Positions 1 through 10,711 of a stretch of 64,000 nucleotides of DNA are shown here, piece after piece. Source of the DNA: Streptomyces sp. STR69 (GTDB lineage: Bacteria; Actinomycetota; Actinomycetes; Streptomycetales; Streptomycetaceae); assembly GCF_024519455.1 (NCBI RefSeq), contig NZ_JALJRY010000004.1, positions 124,001-188,000 of the forward strand. Direction: 5' to 3'. Made by a program: the position numbers and the translations under genes. The notes beneath the pieces were generated by a model. It made no database searches. It saw only the letters and a program-made list of their open reading frames with translations, and was not told the origin of the DNA. The number at the start of each line of letters is the position of its first letter. The first letter of the stretch is position 1.

Positions 1-1047
1 GTCCAGGATCAGGCCGTGGCCGTCGTCCGCGTCTCCCTGGCGGGGCGGTCGCAGCCGGTTGTCCACTACGGCGGCGAGCGCGTCGGTCATCCGCAGCAGC
101 ACCAGCCGGAGCGACTCGGGCACCGGCACACCGGCGGCATCGGCATCGGCCAGCGCGGCCAGGCCGAGTTCCAGGACGAGTCCGTGGTACTCGGTGGCCA
201 GCTCGCGGTTGAGGCCGGAGTCGAAGGTGTTGGCGCGCAACTCCCGGTCCAGCGACCGCAGCGCGTCGGACCGCCAACGCGCCGACGAGGGGAACCAGTT
301 GAAGGCGCAGGCCGCGGCGAACTGTCCGGCGGTCTCGGCGATGACGTGGTTGTTCGCCGAGGAGCCCCGGCTGGGGAAGGCGGCCAGCCAGCGCTGGTGG
401 TGCCAGATCTGGTTCAGCGCCACCGGGTTGTCCTCGAACAGCTCGGCCGCGCCCGGCCAGCCGTCGAGCAGCCGGCGGATCCACACCCAGGACAGCAGCC
501 GGATGCCCAGCTCGATACCGCTGATCCAGTGCACACCGGACAGCGGCGGGTTGGCCTTCCACCACGACCGCAGGTGCTCGGCGACGCGCTCGGCGTACCG
601 CTCGTCCCCGGTGACCGCGTAGGCGGCGGCGAGCACGGTGAGGTACTGGTGCCGGGACGGCTCCCAGATCTGCTTGATGTCCCCGGCCACGTCCTCGTCG
701 CGGTACGGCACGTCGAAGGCGTAGCCGGACGGGGCCCGGCGCCCGGTCTTCGGGTCGTACGACCAGTCCGGGTCGGTGAGGTCGTCGCGGACCACCCCGA
801 AGAACTCGGCGTGCCCGGCCATCAGTTGGTCCGCCTCGGCGACGAGCCGCTTCACGGCGTCCGGCGGCACCTCGGCGACCGTGCCCGCGGGCAGGACCGC
901 GGTGAACCGGGCGCCGGTCACGCTCGGGCTGTCGGGCCGCGCCGACCGCCACCGCCGTCTGCGCACGGCGTCGCCCGCCCGGCCCGCGACCTCGCGCGGA
1001 CCCATCCGGGACAGCCGGCGCAGGTACCAGCCCGCGCTCATGGTCAT
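1..1047 (-). CDS. heparinase II/III family protein, 3' end cut by window edge
   Basis: The reading frame is open from an ATG at 1047 down to base 1, so about 349 residues of a longer protein are present. The N-terminal part has the alpha/alpha-toroid character of heparinase II/III and alginate-lyase-like proteins, including a Trp-rich helix (GVHWISGIELGIRLLSWVW) and the NNH-centred motif SSANNHVIAETAG. The catalytic beta-sandwich half would lie beyond base 1. The start overlaps the stop of the upstream oxidoreductase as ATGA, showing translational coupling at the end of the polysaccharide operon. Proteins of this family next to MDR/Gfo fusions are common in polysaccharide clusters and are thought to trim or modify uronate-containing glycans; the substrate here is unknown. 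An in-frame second ATG lies 6 nt downstream. Confidence 0.85.
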   Translation of the reverse strand, partial: MTMSAGWYLRRLSRMGPREVAGRAGDAVRRRRWRSARPDSPSVTGARFTAVLPAGTVAEVPPDAVKRLVAEADQLMAGHAEFFGVVRDDLTDPDWSYDPKTGRRAPSGYAFDVPYRDEDVAGDIKQIWEPSRHQYLTVLAAAYAVTGDERYAERVAEHLRSWWKANPPLSGVHWISGIELGIRLLSWVWIRRLLDGWPGAAELFEDNPVALNQIWHHQRWLAAFPSRGSSANNHVIAETAGQFAAACAFNWFPSSARWRSDALRSLDRELRANTFDSGLNRELATEYHGLVLELGLAALADADAAGVPVPESLRLVLLRMTDALAAVVDNRLRPPRQGDADDGHGLILD

Positions 1048-3233
1048 GGCGTCCTCGCCAACGTCACCGGCGCGCCGGCGGCCAGGCCAGCCTGCACGGC
1101 GAGGGTGGCCGCCGTGGTGGCGACCAGCGACTCCAGCGGCACCGGCATCGGCCCGCCGGACCGAACGGCCTTGATGAACGCGGCGAGTTCGGCGTTCTGG
1201 CCCTTGTCCCGGGCCTTGGGCAGCCGCGAACTGACCCACTTCTTACGGCCGTGGACGGAGGCGCGGACGAAGTCGTCGAGCCGCAGCACCTTCCCGTCCC
1301 CGACCAGGTCGAGGGTCTCCTTGGGGAAGCCGGAGGCGCCGGTGGTGACGTAGCTGATGGTGGCGGTGGATCCGTCCGGGTAGCGCAGGACGGCCTGGAG
1401 GTCCTCGTTGCCGGGCGCGGCCGTCGCGTACACGGAGACCGGGTCGGCGTCGAGGAGCCAGCTCGCCGTGTCGATGAAGTGGCCGCCCTCGCCGGCGAAC
1501 CGCGAGCCCTCGGCGCCCTGTTGGAGGTACCAGCTGCCGTGCTGGAGCTTGCCCGCGTTGACGAGGTAACGCAGGTTCGCCGGACCGGTCCGGGCGCCGA
1601 ACCGCTCCTTGGCCTCGTGGAGCAGCGGCGCGAAGCGGCGGTTGAAGCCCACCTGCAGGCGGTCGTTGCCGGACTCCTCCACAGCGGCGAGCACTCCGGC
1701 CAGCTCGTCCTCGGTGAGGGCCAGGGGCTTCTCCACGAACACGGTCTTGCCGGCCAGCAGCGCCTGCCGGGTCAGTTCGGCGTGCGAGCTGTGCCGGGTG
1801 ACCACGAACACGGCGTCGACGGACTTGTCACCGAGGACGGCGTCGAGATCGGTGGTCGCCTTGGCGAAGCCGAACTTCCGCTGCGCGTTGGCCCCGGAGA
1901 GCGCCGTCGTGGTGACGACGGTCGCCAGCTCGACGCCCTCGCGTTGTGCCAGGTGTGGCAGCAGCATCGAGGTCGCGTAGTTACCGGCGCCGACGAACGC
2001 GAGACGCACCGGGGTCTTGGCGGACCGGGCCGGGGTGGAGGTTCCCTCGCTGCGGCGGACGGCGGGCACGGCCACCGAAGGGGCCTCCGGCTCCCCCGCC
2101 TCCTCCCTCTGCTCGGGGTAGCGGAACAGCACGGCGACGGCCTTCAACTCGCCGTCCTTCAGCCGCTGATACGTCTCTACGGCGTCATCGAAGTCGGCGA
2201 CGTGGGAGACCAGGGGCTCCACATCGACGCTGCCCCGGGCGACGAGGTCGAGGAAGCAGGCCAGGTTGCGGCGCTCGGTCCAGCGGACGTAGCCGATCGG
2301 GTAGTCGCGTCCCTCCAGCTCGTACGACGGGTCGTAGCGCCCGGGGCCGTAGGAGCGCGAGAAGCGGACGTCGAGTTCCTTCTCGTAGTACGCGTTCCAG
2401 GGCAGGTCGAGGCGGCACTTGCCGATGTCGACGACCCGGCCGCGGTCCCGTGCGAGCCGGGCGGCCAGCTCGACGGGCTGGTTGCTGCCGCCGCCTGCGG
2501 CCAGGAACACCTGGTCCACGCCGTGGCCGTCGGTGAGTTCGGCGACGGCCGCTTCCACGGCGGCGGAGGCGGGGTCGCCGCAGGCAGCGGCGCCGAGGCG
2601 TTCGGCGAGTTCGCAGCGCGCCGGGTCCGGGTCGGCGCCGACCACTCGGACGCCTGCGGCAGTGAGGAGCTGGACGACCAGTTGCCCGATCAGTCCGAGG
2701 CCGATGACCAGGGCGACCTCGCCGAGCTGCGGCTCGCCCTGGCGCACGCCCTGCATCGCGATCGAGCCGACGGTGCCGAAGGCCGCGTGCCGCGGGGCGA
2801 GGCCCTCGGGGACGGGGGCGTAGAGGTTCTTCGGCACCCAGTTCAACTCGGCGTGCAGCGCGTGTTCGTTGCCCGCGCAGGCGACGAGGTCGCCGACCTT
2901 CACATCGTCGATCCCGGCGCCGACCTGCTCGACCACCCCGCACAGCGAGTAACCCAGCGGGGTGTAGGAGTCCAGCTTGCCCATCACCTTGCGGTAGGTG
3001 GCGGGCAGTCCGTTGGTGGCCACGCTCTGCATGACCTTGGCCACCTGGTCCGGCCGGGAGCGGGCCTTGCCCAGCATCGACATGCCGGCCTCGGAGACCT
3101 TCATGAGCTCGGTCCCGGTGGATATCAGCGAGTAGGCGCTGCGCACCAGCACACCGCCCGGCTTGCACCCCGGTACCGGAACGTCGAGCACCGCCAGCTC
3201 GCCGCTCTTGTAGTTCTGTACAACCTGCTTCAC
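1044..3233 (-). CDS. bi-domain oxidoreductase: MDR dehydrogenase fused to Gfo/Idh/MocA dehydrogenase
   Basis: This 729-residue protein joins two NAD(P)-dependent enzymes. Residues about 1-370 form a zinc-type medium-chain dehydrogenase with a GLGLIGQ Rossmann loop. Residues about 405-729 form a Gfo/Idh/MocA oxidoreductase that begins with the Rossmann motif FVGAGNYA and carries the EKP motif (VFVEKPLALTEDE) typical of that family. A Pro/Glu/Ser-rich linker separates them. Such fusions recur beside heparinase-family genes in bacterial polysaccharide loci. The likely role is redox remodelling of a sugar or sugar nucleotide, but the substrate cannot be told from sequence. The gene lies 15 nt downstream of the amidotransferase gene and overlaps the heparinase-like gene by 4 nt, so it is inside the operon. 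Confidence 0.9.
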   Translation of the reverse strand: MKQVVQNYKSGELAVLDVPVPGCKPGGVLVRSAYSLISTGTELMKVSEAGMSMLGKARSRPDQVAKVMQSVATNGLPATYRKVMGKLDSYTPLGYSLCGVVEQVGAGIDDVKVGDLVACAGNEHALHAELNWVPKNLYAPVPEGLAPRHAAFGTVGSIAMQGVRQGEPQLGEVALVIGLGLIGQLVVQLLTAAGVRVVGADPDPARCELAERLGAAACGDPASAAVEAAVAELTDGHGVDQVFLAAGGGSNQPVELAARLARDRGRVVDIGKCRLDLPWNAYYEKELDVRFSRSYGPGRYDPSYELEGRDYPIGYVRWTERRNLACFLDLVARGSVDVEPLVSHVADFDDAVETYQRLKDGELKAVAVLFRYPEQREEAGEPEAPSVAVPAVRRSEGTSTPARSAKTPVRLAFVGAGNYATSMLLPHLAQREGVELATVVTTTALSGANAQRKFGFAKATTDLDAVLGDKSVDAVFVVTRHSSHAELTRQALLAGKTVFVEKPLALTEDELAGVLAAVEESGNDRLQVGFNRRFAPLLHEAKERFGARTGPANLRYLVNAGKLQHGSWYLQQGAEGSRFAGEGGHFIDTASWLLDADPVSVYATAAPGNEDLQAVLRYPDGSTATISYVTTGASGFPKETLDLVGDGKVLRLDDFVRASVHGRKKWVSSRLPKARDKGQNAELAAFIKAVRSGGPMPVPLESLVATTAATLAVQAGLAAGAPVTLARTP

Positions 3234-3248
3234 CAGAACTCCTGATTT

Positions 3249-5183
3249 CTAAGCCGTCGACCGAGTGCTCTGGGCGGGGCCAGAGGTCGCGTCGCGATAC
3301 CAGTACTCGAGGGTCAGTACGTGCCACAGATGCTTGGAGTAGTCCGCCTGTCCGGCGGCGTCCTCGGCGACCATCCGGGCCAGCGCGTCACGGCGCAGCA
3401 GCCCGGACCGGACGAGCTCGCCGTCGTTGACCACCTCACGCACCAGCGGTGCCAGGTCCCGGCTCATCCAGGCGCGCAGCGGGGCGCTGAACAGGCCCTT
3501 GGGCCGGTACACGATCTCGCGGGGCAGGATCGAGGTGGCGGCTTCCTTGAGGACGGCCTTGCCCTGCCGCCCGACGATCTTGCGGTTGCCGGGTACGGCG
3601 AACGCCGCCTTGACCACCTCGATGTCGACGTACGGCGTCCGGACCTCGGTGGAGGCGGCCATGCTGGAGCGGTCCGTGTAGGCGAGGTTCAGACCCGGCA
3701 GGAACATGCGGGAGTCGGTCAGGCACATGCGGTTGACGAAGTCGTCGAGGTCGTTGTCCTGGTAGACGTCCGTGTGCTCGGTGATCACGTCGTCGACCGT
3801 CCCGGCCAGGTCCGGGTTGAGCAGGGCGAGCAGCTCGTCCTGGTCGTACATGGTGTAGCTGCGCCGGAACGCGGTCTCCTCCGGCAGATCGGCGAAGGAG
3901 AGGAACCGCTTCGCGAAGCGCACCGACCGGTAGCCGCGGGTGGCCGAGGCGACCGGCAGCCGGTCCACGACCCCGGACACCCCGCGCCGCAGGGGGCGGG
4001 GGACGCGCTGGTAGCGCAGCGCGAGCAGGTTGGCGAAGTGCTTGCGGTACCCCGCGAACAGCTCGTCGGCGCCCATGCCCGAGAGCATCACCTTGACCCC
4101 GGCCTCCCGGGCGGCCAGGCAGATCAGGTAGGTGTTGATCGCGGCGGGGTCGCCGATCGGCTCGTCCAGGCTGTACGTCATCTGCGGCAGCAGGTCGAGC
4201 ACGTTCGGGGCGATCTCGATCTCGTGCAGGTCGACACCGAACTGCTTGGCGACCTGCCGGGCGTAGCGCAGGTCGTCCGGCATCGCCTCGAACTTGGCGT
4301 CCTCGGCGCGGAATCCGATGGTGTAGGCGGAGATCCCGGGCTGGTGACGGGCCGCCAGCGCGGTCAGATAGCTGGAGTCGAGGCCGCCGGAGAGGAAGGT
4401 CGCCACGGGCACGTCGGAGATCAGGTGGCGCCGGGTCGACTCCTCGACGATGGCGGCGAGGTCCGGCTGTTCACCGGCCAGGGCGCGGTCCCGGCCCTCG
4501 GCGGCGACGTCCTTCAGGTTCCAGAAGCTGCCGCGCTCCACCCTGCCGTCGGGCCGGCACCGCAGCCAGCTGCCCGGCGGCAGTTTCTCCGCCTCGCGGA
4601 ACGCGCAGCGGGAGTCCGGCACCCAGTAGTAGAGCAGGGAGGCCACGAGCGCCGCCTGGTCCACCTCCAGGGACTTGCCGGTCGCGGCGGCGAGCGCCTT
4701 GAGCTCGGAGGCGAACATCAGGCCCTCGCCGCGCCGGAGCAGGAACAGCGGCTTGATGCCGAGCTGGTCGCGGACGAGCACCAGCTCACCGGTGCGCTCG
4801 TCGAAGATGCCGAACGCGAACATGCCGCGCAGCCGGGGCAGACAGTCGGTGCCCCAGCGTCGCCAGGCCTCCAGCACCACCTCGGTGTCGGAGGTGCCGC
4901 GGAAGCGGACCCCGGTGGCCTCCAACTCGGCCCGTAGTTCGGGCGCGTTGTACAGCTCGCCGTTGTACGTCAGGGCGAGGCCGTCCGAGACCATCGGCTG
5001 GGCGCCGGTCTCCGACAGGTCGACGATGGCCAGCCTGCGGTGCCCCAGCTGCACCTCACCGTCGCCCAGGGGGTGGCCGTAGCGGCCCGAGCCGTCCGGG
5101 CCGCGGTGGGCGAGGGTGTCGGTGAGCCGGTCGGTGACGGCCTTTCCGTCCGGCCATCGGTATGTGCCCGCGATGCCGCACAC
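3249..5183 (-). CDS. asparagine synthase (glutamine-hydrolysing) family amidotransferase
   Basis: I place the start at GTG 5183 because it exposes the catalytic nucleophile Cys2 (MCGIAGTY) and has AGGAGGTG upstream. The frame stays open further upstream, but that stretch is not coding. Residues about 2-210 are the class II glutaminase domain. The remainder is the synthase domain with the PP-loop FLSGGLDSSYLTA. The length, 644 residues, is normal for AsnB. Only 2 nt separate it from the Wzz-like gene upstream, so it is cotranscribed with polysaccharide genes. AsnB paralogues in such loci usually amidate hexuronic acids on the nucleotide-sugar or glycan rather than make asparagine; that role is inferred from context. 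Confidence 0.92.
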   Translation of the reverse strand: MCGIAGTYRWPDGKAVTDRLTDTLAHRGPDGSGRYGHPLGDGEVQLGHRRLAIVDLSETGAQPMVSDGLALTYNGELYNAPELRAELEATGVRFRGTSDTEVVLEAWRRWGTDCLPRLRGMFAFGIFDERTGELVLVRDQLGIKPLFLLRRGEGLMFASELKALAAATGKSLEVDQAALVASLLYYWVPDSRCAFREAEKLPPGSWLRCRPDGRVERGSFWNLKDVAAEGRDRALAGEQPDLAAIVEESTRRHLISDVPVATFLSGGLDSSYLTALAARHQPGISAYTIGFRAEDAKFEAMPDDLRYARQVAKQFGVDLHEIEIAPNVLDLLPQMTYSLDEPIGDPAAINTYLICLAAREAGVKVMLSGMGADELFAGYRKHFANLLALRYQRVPRPLRRGVSGVVDRLPVASATRGYRSVRFAKRFLSFADLPEETAFRRSYTMYDQDELLALLNPDLAGTVDDVITEHTDVYQDNDLDDFVNRMCLTDSRMFLPGLNLAYTDRSSMAASTEVRTPYVDIEVVKAAFAVPGNRKIVGRQGKAVLKEAATSILPREIVYRPKGLFSAPLRAWMSRDLAPLVREVVNDGELVRSGLLRRDALARMVAEDAAGQADYSKHLWHVLTLEYWYRDATSGPAQSTRSTA

Positions 5184-5185
5184 GT

Positions 5186-6706
5186 CTACCGCACCTCCTG
5201 GTCGTTGTCCGGGACCCGTGCGGCCCGTATCGGCTGCCGTTCGGTGAGCCGTCGGCCCGGCGCGTTCTGCCAGGTCGGCGGCTCGGTCCGGCCGCGCAGG
5301 GCGTTGGCCAGCCCGTCCCACAGCGTGCCGTCGGTCCGGTCGCGCGGATCGGGGTCGATCAGCACCACACCGACGACCGGGATGCGCTGGTCCGCGAGCT
5401 GCCGTGCCACGGTGTGCAGCCATGCGGCACTGCCGTGTCCGGCACGTACGACGAGCACAGTGCGGGTGCCGAGGTACTGGAGGTCGGTCCACGCCGTGCC
5501 CGGTGCCACCGAGCCGACGCCGATCCGCTGGTCCTGCGGGGACACGGTCGCGGCCATTTCGCCGCCGACCACGTTGGGGTCTCCCGGTTTCGGGCGGCGG
5601 CCCGAGAGCTGGGTGCCGGGGAGACCGTCGACGACGGTCACCGGCCCGTCCGCCGACAGTGCCCGGGCGAGGCCGAGGGCGATCGCCGTGGTGCCGCGCG
5701 CGGAGCCCAGTTCCAGCAGCGACAGCGGTTCCGCGGAGCCACGCGCGGTGCGGGCCAGCGTCGTGGTGAGGCGTTCGCGTGCCACCCGGGTCCGTCGGCG
5801 CTGCCACAACCTGCCGGAGCGGCGGGGCAGTTCCGCGATGACCGAGGCGCCGAGGTTCGCCGCGATGTCCCGGCGCAGCACGGGGCGGTCCGCGACGACC
5901 ACGCCGACCGCGGCCAGCGCGAGCCCGACGAAGAGCCCGAGGACGAGTCCCACCACGCCGTCGGTGACGAGGGCCTTGGGCAGGGAGTGCGGCACCGCGC
6001 GGGGGGCGTCCACGATCTGGGTGCCGGCGACGAGCTGGGGTGCGCCGACGCGTGCCTCCTCGGCGCGTTGGCCGAAGTCGGAGATCTGTGAGGTGAGTTC
6101 GGCCCGCCGCGCGAAGAGCGACTCGAGGTTCGCCGCGTCCTTGGGGTCGGTGTCGGGAGACCGGCCGCCGATCGACTTGTTGACGTCGGCGAGCTCCGCC
6201 TGCATCCGGGCCTGCTGATCGAGCAGGCCCTGGGCGTTGGCGTTGGCGATGTCGTTGATGCGCTTGGCGTGGTCCGCGACGAACGCCTCGGCCAGTGCCT
6301 TGGCGCGGGCCACCGCTTCGGCGTCGGTCTTGGCCGTCACATCGATCTCAAGGACGTTGTTGGTGAGTCCGGTGCCCCGGTAGTCCTTCATGAAGTCCTC
6401 GGGTTTTTCCGGGGACTTGAGGATCTTCAGGGCCGCACCGGCGATCCGCGAGGTCGCCAGCAGCTGGGCGTCGGTGCGGATCAGCGTGCCGGTGTCGTTC
6501 GGCTGGTCCTCCTGATGCGCGACCAGGACCTTGGTCACAGCGGCCGGGGCCGGCGGCATCAGGACCGCCACGGCCGCGCCGGCCAGCAGTCCGAGCAGCG
6601 CCATGGCGCCCCACAGGCGGCGGCGTCTGCGCACCGCGACCACCAGTGCCTGGAGGTCGAGGAGCGGGGTGGCGGCCGACGACTCCGAAGTCGTGCTCGT
6701 CGTCAC
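5186..6706 (-). CDS. Wzz-like polysaccharide co-polymerase with degenerate kinase-like domain
   Basis: Start GTG 6706 has AGGAGATC upstream and overlaps the preceding stop as GTGA, giving 506 residues. Two membrane segments (about residues 27-46 and 225-250) bracket a coiled periplasmic region, the Wzz/chain-length-determinant layout. The C-terminal cytoplasmic part resembles the P-loop domain of CpsD/BY-kinases, but the Walker A position reads ELGSARGTTAIAL with no lysine, and no Tyr-rich tail is visible. It is therefore probably a non-catalytic regulator of chain length or export. It is the second of two adjacent Wzz-like genes. An alternative view is that the tail is simply a divergent Rossmann-like domain. 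Confidence 0.85.
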   Translation of the reverse strand: MTTSTTSESSAATPLLDLQALVVAVRRRRRLWGAMALLGLLAGAAVAVLMPPAPAAVTKVLVAHQEDQPNDTGTLIRTDAQLLATSRIAGAALKILKSPEKPEDFMKDYRGTGLTNNVLEIDVTAKTDAEAVARAKALAEAFVADHAKRINDIANANAQGLLDQQARMQAELADVNKSIGGRSPDTDPKDAANLESLFARRAELTSQISDFGQRAEEARVGAPQLVAGTQIVDAPRAVPHSLPKALVTDGVVGLVLGLFVGLALAAVGVVVADRPVLRRDIAANLGASVIAELPRRSGRLWQRRRTRVARERLTTTLARTARGSAEPLSLLELGSARGTTAIALGLARALSADGPVTVVDGLPGTQLSGRRPKPGDPNVVGGEMAATVSPQDQRIGVGSVAPGTAWTDLQYLGTRTVLVVRAGHGSAAWLHTVARQLADQRIPVVGVVLIDPDPRDRTDGTLWDGLANALRGRTEPPTWQNAPGRRLTERQPIRAARVPDNDQEVR

Positions 6707-8073
6707 GCTGGATCTCCTGTCGCGTGGCCATGGACCGCGAACGTCAAAGTGGCGTCGTCGGAAAGTCGGTCGGCGGTTTTCTCCGTCGGCCGGGTGCGGA
6801 CCGTGCCGGCGACGACGACGCCGACGAGCTCGTGCCCGCCGTCCGCGCACGCCTCGGCTATGCCGGCGAGTTCGGCGGCGGTCCAGCTGCCCGCGCTGAG
6901 GACGGCGAGGGCGCCGGACTCGGTGTCGCGGTCCGGCACGATCGGCCGGTCCGCCGAGACCTCCACGACCCGCAGCCGGGGGTCGTTGGTGGCCTCGGCG
7001 ACGAGCTGTCCCGCGGCCAGCCGGGCGACCTCGTCGCCTTCCGGTACGACGACCAGCAGCCGCCGGGGGGCGGGCAGTTGGTCTCTGAGGCGGGCGCACA
7101 CCCGCCGGTAGCGGATCCGCCGCTCGGCCTCGTCGCCGGAGCGCTGCGGGGCCGGTACGTCCCATCGGACGTCGGTGCCGAGAAGCCGGCGGAGCCGGGC
7201 CCGTGCGCCGTGGCTCTCGGGCCGGTGCCCGGCCCGTTCGCCGGGCACGTCGACGGTGCCGAGGATCGGCGAGCCGAGCGCGGCGGCGATCTCCGGTTCG
7301 GTGCGCAGCCGGCGGCTCACCCGTGCGGCGGCGAGATGGCCGACGACGGCGAGCAGGAAGAACAGCAGTGCCCCGGCGCCGATGAGCTGTGTCCTCGTCG
7401 GCGCCGACGCGCCGGTCGGCCGGGGTGCCGGTCCCATGACGACCATGCTGGCCTTGGCGGACGCCGGGTTGGCCTCCTCCAGCTTCTTCATGGCGTCCTG
7501 GAGTCCGGTGCGCAGGCCTTCGAGCTCGGTGCGGGCCTGCACGCCCTCCACGGTCTGCCCCGGGTTCGCCGAGTCGGCCAGGTCGGTGATACGGCGGTTG
7601 GTCTCGGCCACCTGCTTCCGCAGTGCCTCCGTCGCCGTGTCCGCCGCGGCGTCGGTGCTGCCGCCCGCGATACGGGTGGCGAAGGTGACGAACTGCTGGG
7701 CCAGCTGGTCGGAGAGCCGCTGCGCGCGCTCCGGGGTGTCGGCCGTACCGGACACCTTGATGATGTTCCCGTCGTCCGCCTTGGCACTCACGTCTTTCTG
7801 CAACTCGGTGCCGCTGACGCCCCACTTCAGCGCGTCGGCCGCGCGGTCGACCACCGCCGAACTGGTCGCGATGTCCACCTGGGTCAGCAGTTCGCGCTCT
7901 TCCCACTGGCCCGGCAGCAGGACCGATGCCTCTGCCGTGTAGCGCGGCGGAAGCAGCAGCACCGAGGTGCCGTAGCCGAAGAGCGCGCCCACTACGGCGA
8001 GGACGGCGAGGAGCCGCCATCGCCGGCGGAGAATCCGTCCGATCGTGACCAGGCGGATCGTGTCGTCATTCAA
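6703..8073 (-). CDS. Wzz-like chain-length determinant protein
   Basis: The best start is TTG 8073, which overlaps the glycosyltransferase stop as TTGA and has a GGGGAAGAGG purine tract upstream. The product has 456 residues. A first membrane helix (about residues 19-39) is followed by an extracytoplasmic domain with a heptad-like region (TEALRKQVAETNRRITDLAD), a second helix (LIGAGALLFFLLAVVGHLAAA) and a cytoplasmic tail. The tail looks like a worn P-loop domain (VVPEGDEVARLAAGQLV, no Walker lysine). Family knowledge assigns such proteins to control of polysaccharide length and export through Wzx/Wzy-type or related systems. The stop overlaps the next Wzz-like gene, so the two are coupled and may hetero-oligomerise. 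Confidence 0.85.
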   Translation of the reverse strand: MNDDTIRLVTIGRILRRRWRLLAVLAVVGALFGYGTSVLLLPPRYTAEASVLLPGQWEERELLTQVDIATSSAVVDRAADALKWGVSGTELQKDVSAKADDGNIIKVSGTADTPERAQRLSDQLAQQFVTFATRIAGGSTDAAADTATEALRKQVAETNRRITDLADSANPGQTVEGVQARTELEGLRTGLQDAMKKLEEANPASAKASMVVMGPAPRPTGASAPTRTQLIGAGALLFFLLAVVGHLAAARVSRRLRTEPEIAAALGSPILGTVDVPGERAGHRPESHGARARLRRLLGTDVRWDVPAPQRSGDEAERRIRYRRVCARLRDQLPAPRRLLVVVPEGDEVARLAAGQLVAEATNDPRLRVVEVSADRPIVPDRDTESGALAVLSAGSWTAAELAGIAEACADGGHELVGVVVAGTVRTRPTEKTADRLSDDATLTFAVHGHATGDPA

Positions 8074-9324
8074 TGGTGCGGCCTCTTCCCCGTACGGACC
8101 TGCCCACCCGCGGACACCGGGGCTTGGTCCCGGCAGGCGGCGGTGTAGGCGGCGAGCAGTGACGCTTGCGAGTTCTCCCAGGACAGCGGTCCGCTGATCC
8201 GCTCCTGGCCGATCTTTCCCATCCGGTCCCGCTTCTCGGGATCGTCGAGGAGCAGCGCGACGAGTTTGGCGAACTGGGCCTCGTCGTTGGCGGGCGCGTA
8301 GACGGCGGCGTCGCCGGCGGAGACGCGTGCCTCCCGGAGGTCGAACGAGACGATCGGCCGTCCCATCGCCATGTACTCCAGGACCTTGTTCATGGTCGAC
8401 ACGTCGTTGAGCGGATTGTGCGGGTCGGGGGAAAGGCAGACGTCGGCGGTGCACAGGTAGCGCACCAGGTCGGCGTCCGGGATGCGTCCGGTGAACTGCA
8501 CCTGGTCGGAGAGGCCGAGCTGCCGGGACAGTTCGACCATCGCGTCGAAGGCGTCGCCGGCGCCGACGAAGACCGCGTGCCAGTCGGTCCGGCCGACCTC
8601 GTCGCGCAGTTTCGCCAGGGCCCGCAGGGCGTAGTCGACGCCGTCCTGGGGGCCCATGACGCCGAGGTAGCACAGCAGATGGGGCTTGCCCTGCTTCAAC
8701 TCCGGCTCCGGCGGCACCGGTTGGAACCGGTCGGTCGCGGGCGCGCTGCGCACCACGAAGACGTCCTCGGGCCGTCGGCCGCCGCGGCGCAGCGCGACAT
8801 CCTTGTAGCTCTCGTTGGTGGCGAGCACGATGTCCGCGGCCCGGTAGGTCCGCCGCTCCAGCGCGCACACGGCGCGGTAGAGCAGGTCCTCGCCGCGGTC
8901 GAACCGGGAGAGGTACAGCTCGGGCACCAGGTCGTGCTGGTCGAAGACGAACCGCGCGCCGCGCCGCTTCATCCACAGGGCCGGCAGGAACAGCAGGTCG
9001 GGCGGGTTGCAGGCGTGGACCACGTCGACCGGGCCGACCTTGCGGGCCAGCCGGACCGTGTGCCACAGCGCCGATCCGTACTCCCGGAGATAGCCGGCCG
9101 GCCCTCCGGTGGCCGCGCGCAACGGGTAGCGGTGGATCCGCACCCCGTCGATCACCGCCTCCGCCTCCGTGTCCCGCTTCTCCCCCCGGGGGCAGATGAC
9201 GTGCACCTCCCAGCCCGCGTCGCGCAGCGTGGTGCATTCCTGCCACACCCGCCGGTCGAAGGGGACCGACAGGTTCTCCACCAGGATCAGCGCGCGACGG
9301 TTCGTGCCGTCGCCGCCGGTCTCG

Positions 9325-9335
<11 letters not shown>
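8070..9335 (-). CDS. glycosyltransferase family 4 (GT-B fold)
   Basis: The 421-residue product starts N-terminally with ALILVENLSVPFDRRVWQECTTLRDAGWEVHVICPRG, a typical GT4 acceptor-domain opening. It carries the C-terminal nucleotide-sugar-binding helix region with VLEYMAMGRPIVSFDL, where an E-x(7)-E-like motif is usually found. No ATG is available. TTG 9335 gives an 11-nt overlap with the upstream dehydrogenase gene, consistent with translational coupling. The protein likely transfers one sugar to the growing lipid-linked oligosaccharide on the cytoplasmic face. Donor and linkage are not predictable from sequence alone. Confidence 0.9.
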
Positions 9336-10641
<1,306 letters not shown>

Positions 10642-10711
10642 GACCGGTCTCTCCCCCCAGGCAGGCCCCTGCGGCCTGCGGTCCGCGCGCCGGTCGGACG
10701 ACCCCCGCGCA

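Noticed and set aside
1251..3245. Long open frame on the + strand
   Set aside because: It is the antisense image of the bi-domain oxidoreductase gene; its protein is Gly/Val/His/Arg-rich with no family motif, as expected from high GC.
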